Source: Pedobacter sp. HDW13
GTDB taxonomy: Bacteria; Bacteroidota; Bacteroidia; Sphingobacteriales; Sphingobacteriaceae
DNA: 64,000 nucleotides
NCBI RefSeq assembly: GCF_011303555.1
Contig: NZ_CP049868.1
Location: forward strand, 4,464,001-4,528,000
Direction of reading: 5' to 3'
Shown: positions 58,571 to 64,000 of the stretch, piece after piece
How the letters are laid out: each line of letters starts with the position of its first letter
Position numbering within the stretch: the stretch's first letter is position 1
The notes under the pieces: generated by a model
Database searches by the model: none
What the model was told of the DNA's origin: nothing
Seen by the model: only the letters and a program-made list of their open reading frames with translations
Made by a program: the position numbers and the translations under genes

Positions 58571-58688
58571 ATCGGTATTGCTAAATTGGCAACACATTAT
58601 TGCTATCGTTAATCCGGAGTTAGTTTTATGGATATCACTAAAGTATATGCCTATCAGATAATGGGGGGATTTAATTGTAATATGAACT

Positions 58689-58880
58689 TTAGGTGCTATG
58701 ATTTAGATTCGAGAGTGCAAAAAACACTATGATTGTTGCCAAAATCATGAGTCCTAAAAAGAAAGCATCCGCTTTTAGTTTGCCAGTATTATTCTTTTTA
58801 ATATCTCTAATGATATCATTTATCTTTTTGGCAAAAGATATCACAATAAAAAAACCAAAAAGAAAATAAGCTATGTTCAT
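58689..58880 (-). CDS. Small membrane protein (63 aa), possible immunity-type partner
   Basis: Two membrane segments (NIAYFLFGFFIVISFAK, DAFFLGLMILATIIVFFAL) joined by a basic loop (KKINDIIRDIKKNNTGKLK). No family recognised. It starts two bases after the stop of the 300-aa lipoprotein gene on the same strand, so they are certainly cotranscribed. Small two-segment membrane proteins directly behind bacteriocin-like genes are often immunity proteins; that role is an inference from layout alone. Confidence 0.6.
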   Translation of the reverse strand: MNIAYFLFGFFIVISFAKKINDIIRDIKKNNTGKLKADAFFLGLMILATIIVFFALSNLNHST

Positions 58881-58882
58881 AT

Positions 58883-59785
58883 TTAATGTTGTTGTATGTG
58901 GTCAGTAGCGTAAAGACAGAAGCCAAAACTGGCTATAGTAATTGCGACTCCAATTGGGCCCAATACCTTTTTAGCTACGGTTCCAAAGGCTTTTTTCATT
59001 AATGGAATAGACCATGTCGACAAGGTAGACTGGCTAAGCGCATATAGGATATCTACTCCCAAAGCAGCTACTGCGCAATTAATGTAATCCTGTGCATTTA
59101 ATTTCGCATTAGCTGTGCTGATAAAAGGATTATAGTTTTTAGTGATTTCTACTGGTGCCTGTGTTTCGGCCCAGGTTAATCCAATTACGAATGGAACCAA
59201 ATCTTGCTGGGTACCGTTATGTTCTGCTATCATATCGGTAATATCATTGGGTGTAAACCCTTTTGCATACAAATATTGTTTTGCCTCCAATATTACAGGG
59301 TCTAGTGCCTGATTAATAGCTTGAACATCGACAACTATTGTATTTCCAGAATTGGTTGGTGTTGGCTCATATTGTACGGTTCCGTCTGTAGCATACAATA
59401 GTTCTGCTAGCTGTGAAACGTTGTTGACTGCCTGGATCGGATAAATTTCAGGATTTGTGCCAGGAGGATAGTCGACATATATGGGTTCATAAACCGGATT
59501 ATTGGGATTTTCAACCATCAGTTTTCCCTTCCCACCGCCGATCTGGGATTTATTATTTAATGCATAGGCGCCAAAGGCAGTACTTCCCACCTTCTCTTTT
59601 TGTGTTTTCAGGGCATTCATAAAACGGGTTCTTGCCAGGCCGTGGTCGTCTTTTACGAGGTCATTTTTTTTACAGGAATCAAAGACAAATACGCATACAA
59701 ATGCAATGGCGTAGAGCACAGACATTGCGAACATGCCTTTGAAAATTTTTTTCGCAGGCTGCAACAGAGTGTTAATAATTCTCAT
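58883..59785 (-). CDS. Predicted lipoprotein with bacteriocin-like C-terminal part (300 aa)
   Basis: No named domain recognised. The N-terminus has a hydrophobic segment ending in a lipobox-like VFDSCKKND (Cys38), so export and lipid attachment are likely. The middle is Asn/Pro-rich (YPPGTNPEIYPIQAVNNVSQ; YLYAKGFTPNDITDMIAEHN). The last 70 residues (from YINCAVAALGVDILYALSQS to IASFGFCLYATDHIQQH) are Gly/Ala-rich, hydrophobic and contain KKVLGPIGVAITIA between two Cys; this looks like the membrane-active region of class II-type bacteriocins. A helper role or a structural lipoprotein are equally possible. Promoter gap of 900 bases upstream. Confidence 0.55.
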   Translation of the reverse strand: MRIINTLLQPAKKIFKGMFAMSVLYAIAFVCVFVFDSCKKNDLVKDDHGLARTRFMNALKTQKEKVGSTAFGAYALNNKSQIGGGKGKLMVENPNNPVYEPIYVDYPPGTNPEIYPIQAVNNVSQLAELLYATDGTVQYEPTPTNSGNTIVVDVQAINQALDPVILEAKQYLYAKGFTPNDITDMIAEHNGTQQDLVPFVIGLTWAETQAPVEITKNYNPFISTANAKLNAQDYINCAVAALGVDILYALSQSTLSTWSIPLMKKAFGTVAKKVLGPIGVAITIASFGFCLYATDHIQQH

Positions 59786-60701
59786 TTTTAGAATTCGATT
59801 AATTTAGATTAATAATGATTAGTTCCAGGGTAGTGTTGAGTCAATTCCCCATTATCTGATGGTTCAAATGTAGTTAAGGATGTGTGTAAGCGGTAGCGTT
59901 AAATTAAGTCAATGCTAAATTTTACATCAACCCTATGAAATCTTACACGAATCTCTAAAGAATTTTACATCAATCCCCCATTACTCAAAAATACGCAAGG
60001 CGACTAAACTAAAGGAAGGCCAAAATAAACTGGTAATTTTTTGCATGACTTTAAGGGAGCTCGTTGGGATTACGGGTAAGGCGCTGCCACTTCTTTTAGC
60101 TGTTTACCCTTCAAGGCTATCGGAGTATTTATTCGATTGAATTTAATAAAATTATTAGCTATAATGCTCCAAACATGGTTGTTCTGTTAAACATAGTTTA
60201 GATAAGCATTCCTTTTTAGCCCGAAAAAGAAAAACATTAATTGAATTGATTATTAGCATTAAAAGGAAAAAAGCTTAAAAATCAGTTAAAAGCCAGTATA
60301 TCTACTATTGGTGAAATTCCAATTAATGTATAAATAATAAACTATAATCGGATTTTAGCCCATCCGATGAAAATATTTTGTGACAATTTTTTCTGTGACA
60401 AAAAAAACTGTCACAGAAAAAAGGGCCACAACTTTGTGGACAAATTTTAACGGACATAAAAAAGTGCCACAGTTAAAATGATCACAACATGGGCTGAAAT
60501 AACAAATTGTGGTGAATGGCGCGCTGATCATTAACCGAATAGATTGAGGTATCTATTGTAGATCAGAAATTAATATCGTTAATACGGAGCCACAGACTCC
60601 TTTCTATTCAACTATCCGGAGCATCCCTGCTAAACGCTACGGACAGTTAGAAAATGTAATTTTATTTTATTAAGTTCAAAACGGAAAACTTATCTAACCA
60701 C
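59786..60701. other. 900-bp AT-rich intergenic region with a repeat
   Basis: No complete gene seen. The left part is the divergent promoter region for the lipoprotein gene. The right part contains the 183-bp repeat described separately (60369-60551) and a leader for the next gene. TTACATCAA motifs recur near 59923-59973. Confidence 0.5.
60369..60551 (+). repeat. Dispersed 180-bp repeat, copy 1, with YceI-gene remnant
   Basis: Matches 62183-62365 along its length (GAAAATATTTTGTGACAATT start). TGTGACA and TGTCACA form an inverted pair (60395-60417). Further GTGCCACA-type words recur. The last part (60515-60551 and beyond to about 60569) resembles the 3' end of the YceI-fusion gene (NGALIINRID in translation, against NGALILNRTD), with TGG changed to TGA. 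A pseudogene tail is probable. Confidence 0.8.
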
Positions 60702-62126
60702 ATGAAAAAACTTACAATTTTTATATCACTATTTTTTTTATCGTTGTCTGTTTTTGCACAAAACAACCCCGATCAAGAAGATTACTCTACTTACTTCAAT
60801 GGTTTTCAAAGAACTAGCAGTAAGTACCCGGATTCTGCGATAGTTTATATGCAGAAATTAGCCAAAACAGAGCCCAGTGCTGCAGAAGAATTAATACACA
60901 ATAGTTTTGCGCAAGCTTTTCGGGGCATTGATCGAGAGAAGATGAGAAATAATCCTGACTTTTTAGCAATGATTAAAAAGATGGATATGACCATTGATTC
61001 TGTTTTTAAAGCAATGGGCGAGAGCAAAAAAAACGCTTATGTTATTTTAAATGCTTTAAGTAATGACGCTAACCCCTTAATCAGAAACACAATTTTTCCT
61101 TTGGCAAAATGGGTTGAAGCTCAAGGTAGTATTACCAATACCACCAGGTTATTAGAAATTGGAAATGATTATTTAAAATATTTATCAGATTCAACTGATT
61201 TTTACACTTACCGAAAAGCAAGGTATGGTTTGCTGATTTCAAAATTAATGACTGGTAATAGTGAGCTTAAGCCGATTTCCAACAAATTGCTAAAATTGAT
61301 TTACAGCAACCTTCAAAATTATCAAAAGGAAGAAGATACTCAAACACTCACCAGGCCAGAAATGGAAAAAAGAGCCTGGTACAGGTACCTGTTTGCCTAT
61401 ACAAATTTCATATCTGCTCAAAACACACAAAGTAAAAATGAAAAAATCTCGTTTCTAAAATTGGCAAGTCAATTTAGTCCTGATGTTATAGATAAAACCA
61501 TCTCACACGCTTATTTCTACGATAGAGTTTTTCTATTAGGAGAGGGAAAAGAATCATTTGAAGAAGATTATTTGGCTGCTTTAGGCAATGGGGATGAAAA
61601 ATTTAAAGGCATGATGGCCATGTCTATGAAGGATCCATCTTTTAAAACTAAAGCGAAGGGCCTTTACAAAGAACCTGCTAAGTTCAACATATTGTGGCTA
61701 TATGAATTCAATAATAATTTTAAAACAGCCCCGCAATTTTCTTTGCTTCAATTGAATGGGGTTCAGTATAAACTAAGTAATCAAAAAAAGCAATGGACAT
61801 TAGTTGATTTTTGGGGTACCTGGTGTACTCCTTGTAGAAAAGAACACCCCGATTTGCAAAAGTTATATCTACAAACTTTAAATGGGCAGCTACCCATGCT
61901 TAATATAATTACAATAGCAAGTGATGATCGTGAACCAGTTGTGAGCGCTTACATGAAAGAGTTTAAATACAGTTTTCCAGTTGCAATGTCTGATAATCAG
62001 ATAGAAAAAGCTTACAATGTTTCGTCTTGGCCATCGAAATTTCTGATTTCCCCTCAGGGAAAATTCGTGGCTATACCCTCTAGTGTTAATTGGATAAAAT
62101 ATGTTAAAGATTACATTAATGATTAA
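60702..62126 (+). CDS. TlpA/thioredoxin-like family protein (474 aa)
   Basis: An exported redox protein: signal peptide (LTIFISLFFLSLSVFAQ). Residues 25-340 are a helical domain without named family (MQKLAKTEPSAAEELIHNSF). The last 110 residues are a thioredoxin fold with the redox motif FWGTWCTPCRKEHPDLQKLY (WCTPC near residue 374), a cis-Pro region SSWPSKFLISPQGKFVAIPS and ITIASDDREPVVSAYMKEF. Bacteroidota have many such long TlpA-like proteins for disulfide handling. The gene is flanked on both sides by copies of the 180-bp repeat. Confidence 0.82.
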   Translation: MKKLTIFISLFFLSLSVFAQNNPDQEDYSTYFNGFQRTSSKYPDSAIVYMQKLAKTEPSAAEELIHNSFAQAFRGIDREKMRNNPDFLAMIKKMDMTIDSVFKAMGESKKNAYVILNALSNDANPLIRNTIFPLAKWVEAQGSITNTTRLLEIGNDYLKYLSDSTDFYTYRKARYGLLISKLMTGNSELKPISNKLLKLIYSNLQNYQKEEDTQTLTRPEMEKRAWYRYLFAYTNFISAQNTQSKNEKISFLKLASQFSPDVIDKTISHAYFYDRVFLLGEGKESFEEDYLAALGNGDEKFKGMMAMSMKDPSFKTKAKGLYKEPAKFNILWLYEFNNNFKTAPQFSLLQLNGVQYKLSNQKKQWTLVDFWGTWCTPCRKEHPDLQKLYLQTLNGQLPMLNIITIASDDREPVVSAYMKEFKYSFPVAMSDNQIEKAYNVSSWPSKFLISPQGKFVAIPSSVNWIKYVKDYIND

Positions 62127-62539
62127 CAGGTTATCAAAACTAATAGGTCGTATCCGCCATACTAATTACATTTCCAGCTGAAGAAAATATTTTGTGACAA
62201 TTTTTTGTGTGACAAAAAAAACTGTCACAGAAAAAAGTGCCACAACTTTGTGAGCAAATTTTAACGGACATAAAAAAGTGCCACAGTAAAAATGGTCACA
62301 ACGCTGGCTGAAATAACAAATTGTGGTGAAAGATGCGCTGATCATTAATGGAACAGATTGGGGTAGCGTTTGGTGTTTGCCAAACGCTGCTTTGTTAAAT
62401 GGTATCGGTTTATATTCTTCCTTAAAAAAGTACAGCCGCTACTTATTTTATTACTCACCACATATTTAATAGCACTTGCCACATTAATTATATATTATTC
62501 TTTTAGTTTGCGTCCTTTGATCCGAACCAAAAGAAATAT
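62127..62539. other. Intergenic region holding the second 180-bp repeat and the kinase promoter region
   Basis: After the repeat (to 62365), an AT-rich stretch precedes the kinase gene. GGGTAGCGTTTGGTGTTTGCC with AAACGCTGC is a small inverted repeat (GCGTTTGG / CCAAACGC, 62366-62389). No gene seen. Confidence 0.45.
62183..62365 (+). repeat. Dispersed 180-bp repeat, copy 2
   Basis: Almost collinear with 60369-60551. TGTGACAAAAAAAACTGTCACA is kept. Its end reads KDALIINGTDWG in one frame, again resembling the YceI gene end but with TGG intact. The two copies bracket the TlpA-like gene as direct repeats about 1.8 kb apart. Confidence 0.85.
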
Positions 62540-63592
62540 ATGTTAGCCGCTTTTAAAAAATTACTGATAAACTGGATTGCCCACTTTTTAATTATGTGGA
62601 TTGCAATTACTGCATTTACGTTAATTCCTTATTTGTATCATGTACATATCTGGGGTAATTACATCTACAATACCGATGGTACTCCTGTAACAGGTTGGCA
62701 ATATGCTACCAATTTAAATAGTGATTTATTCGTTGTTGCAATTTTTATCTTTTTGACTGAAGTAGTAAGGCAATTTCTTTTTAAAAAGCGCCATTTCATT
62801 GTTTTTATAGCAGGATGTTTATTAACCGGAATGATCTCATGCGCAGGAATTGTTTATTTACGTCCGAACGTTTTTAAGCAGCAAGGTAAACTTTCTGCTG
62901 TTGAACCTATTTTATATATAGCAGTTTATGCTTTTGTTTATACAATAGTGAGAGATTATTACCTTCAAAATAGAAATAAAAAGTTGCAAAGAATCCAGCA
63001 ATCAGAGAATGAATTGCATGCTTTAAAGGCCCAGCTAAATCCACATTTTCTATTCAATGCCTTAAATTATCTTTACGGTACCGCTTTAAAAGAAAAAGCA
63101 CCCAATACCGCCCAGGGCATTGATACCATGTCGGATATGATGCGTTACACTATACATGGAATGCAAGAAAATTTTGTTCAACTTGGGGATGAACTGAAGT
63201 TTATGGAAAACTATCTCAAACTTCAGCAGCTACGCTTACCCATAAAAGATAATATCAAAATCAGCAGTCAAATTGATTCCGATGATCATCATAATCAACA
63301 GAAAATAGCACCGCTATTGCTGCTGCCTTTTATTGAAAATGCTTTTAAATACGGTATAAGTATAGATACACCCTGCGAAGTTCGGATAAAGATTGTTGTG
63401 GATAAAAACGAGCTGCACATGGAAGTGTTTAATACCATTGTTCAGAACCGTACAGAGGTTAGTGGCAATAATACAGGAATAAAAAATACAATTAAACGTC
63501 TCGATCTTCTTTATCCGGATAGTTATCGCTTAGATCATCAAAACACCGGTTTAGCTTATAATGTTTCATTTAGGTTGAAACTCAGTTCTTAA
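62540..63592 (+). CDS. LytS/YpdA-type sensor histidine kinase (350 aa)
   Basis: A membrane histidine kinase with a four-segment membrane part (residues about 10-150: LLINWIAHFLIMWIAITAFT; DLFVVAIFIFLTEVVRQFLF; FIVFIAGCLLTGMISCAGIV; ILYIAVYAFVYTIVRDYYL). The His_kinase domain starts with LKAQLNPHFLFNALNYLYG (phospho-His near 168), then GDELKFMENYLKLQQLRL, followed by the ATP-binding region with PLLLLPFIENAFKYGIS (N-box) and GIKNTIKRLDLLYPD. Such kinases pair with LytTR response regulators; none is in view, though the next genes lie beyond the edge. No overlap with neighbours. Confidence 0.9.
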   Translation: MLAAFKKLLINWIAHFLIMWIAITAFTLIPYLYHVHIWGNYIYNTDGTPVTGWQYATNLNSDLFVVAIFIFLTEVVRQFLFKKRHFIVFIAGCLLTGMISCAGIVYLRPNVFKQQGKLSAVEPILYIAVYAFVYTIVRDYYLQNRNKKLQRIQQSENELHALKAQLNPHFLFNALNYLYGTALKEKAPNTAQGIDTMSDMMRYTIHGMQENFVQLGDELKFMENYLKLQQLRLPIKDNIKISSQIDSDDHHNQQKIAPLLLLPFIENAFKYGISIDTPCEVRIKIVVDKNELHMEVFNTIVQNRTEVSGNNTGIKNTIKRLDLLYPDSYRLDHQNTGLAYNVSFRLKLSS

Positions 63593-63616
63593 ACACATCA
63601 TTCAATTTTCGTAATC

Positions 63617-64000
63617 ATGCTTAAAAAAGTAATGTTACTGCTTTGCGGTGCAGCAGTTCCCCTTATGTCTGTAGCTCAGACCAAAAATTCGTTATTTACA
63701 GTTAAAATAACTGCAACAAAAATGCCCGAAATGGCTAAAATTTACCTGCTATACCAGGTAAATGGTAAAAAAATAATCGATTCTGCAATGCAGACTAATG
63801 GCTTGTTTGTTTTTAAAGGTAATATAGATAGACCAAGGTATAGTACCCTTGTTTGCGATACTAACAATATTGGTTTATCGGGAATGATTAAAAAACAACA
63901 CGATAAACCAGATTTATTGCGCATGTATACTTATCCGGGGCAGGTAGTGTTAAAAACCTCAACCCCTTTAATTGCAGATGCAGGTTTTGTAGGGAAGGGC
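63617..64000 (+). CDS. DUF4369-like thioredoxin-family protein, 3' end outside window
   Basis: The frame starts at the ATG at 63617, is open through the last base, and gives 128 codons. A signal peptide is present (MLLLCGAAVPLMSVAQ). The next part (FTVKITATKMPEMAKIYLLY; GKKIIDSAMQTNGLFVFKGN; PRYSTLVCDTN) has the beta-sandwich pattern of DUF4369, which in Bacteroidota usually precedes a thioredoxin/AhpC domain; that domain would lie beyond the window. It starts 25 bases after the kinase gene, so cotranscription is possible. Confidence 0.7.
   Translation, partial: MLKKVMLLLCGAAVPLMSVAQTKNSLFTVKITATKMPEMAKIYLLYQVNGKKIIDSAMQTNGLFVFKGNIDRPRYSTLVCDTNNIGLSGMIKKQHDKPDLLRMYTYPGQVVLKTSTPLIADAGFVGKG

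Noticed and set aside
60395..60417. TGTGACA/TGTCACA as a CRP/FNR-type binding site
   Set aside because: The half-sites TGTGA and TCACA are 12 bases apart instead of 6, and the motif is part of a repeat.

Overview
The window looks like a chromosome segment of a Bacteroidota member of the Sphingobacteriaceae, most like Pedobacter. The reasons are: a T9SS type B (CHU_C-type) adhesin with PorP/SprF and OmpA partners; Bacteroidota-restricted families (DUF4290, DUF4254, DUF2851); a Rho factor with a long low-complexity insertion; TAnnTTTG-type -7 promoter boxes with few Shine-Dalgarno sites; and a MurA with Asp in place of the fosfomycin-target Cys. Genus is an inference from remembered families, not from a search.

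Region 1 (1-27.7 kb) is mostly core housekeeping: S41 protease (cut by the window edge), dprA and a cystathionine beta-synthase gene (both disrupted), murA-DUF4290, SixA phosphatase-GT9-DUF4254, a PolX-type protein, sppA, folK, an Hpt protein, pssA, rho, pyrF, a broken DUF2851 gene, a PspC-like protein, an ankyrin protein, ftsK-lolA, a phosphodiesterase, a PhnP-like metallo-hydrolase and tRNA-Leu(GAG). Palindromic GTCATTGCGAGG repeats lie between several genes.

Region 2 (27.7-37.6 kb) begins right after tRNA-Leu with a decayed serine recombinase and reads as an accessory island: small unknown genes, several degraded, then five AraC-type regulators (three soluble with a cupin-like sensor and an FPGQ motif, two with membrane-embedded N-termini).

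Region 3 (37.6-53.4 kb) is the highlight: a cell-surface adhesin of about 4241 residues if two one-base G-tract deletions are restored. It carries 24 tandem 126-residue repeats, all exactly 378 bp, each with an EF-hand-like loop, then Ig-like domains and a T9SS type B sorting domain. PorP/SprF and OmpA/TPR genes follow. Regulators, adhesin and export partners look like one functional unit.

Region 4 (53.4-64 kb) has a hydrolase remnant, a DsrE protein with a TsdA-like dihaem cytochrome c, a beta-propeller/YceI fusion lipoprotein, a possible bacteriocin-like lipoprotein with a small membrane partner, a thioredoxin-family protein, a LytS-type histidine kinase and a DUF4369-like protein cut by the window end. 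A 180-bp dispersed repeat here carries remnants of a YceI gene end.

A window-wide feature is the number of broken genes. Many lesions look like a one-base loss in a homopolymer; others are in-frame TAA/TAG codons. Real decay, slippage-based switching and sequencing error cannot be separated from the sequence alone.
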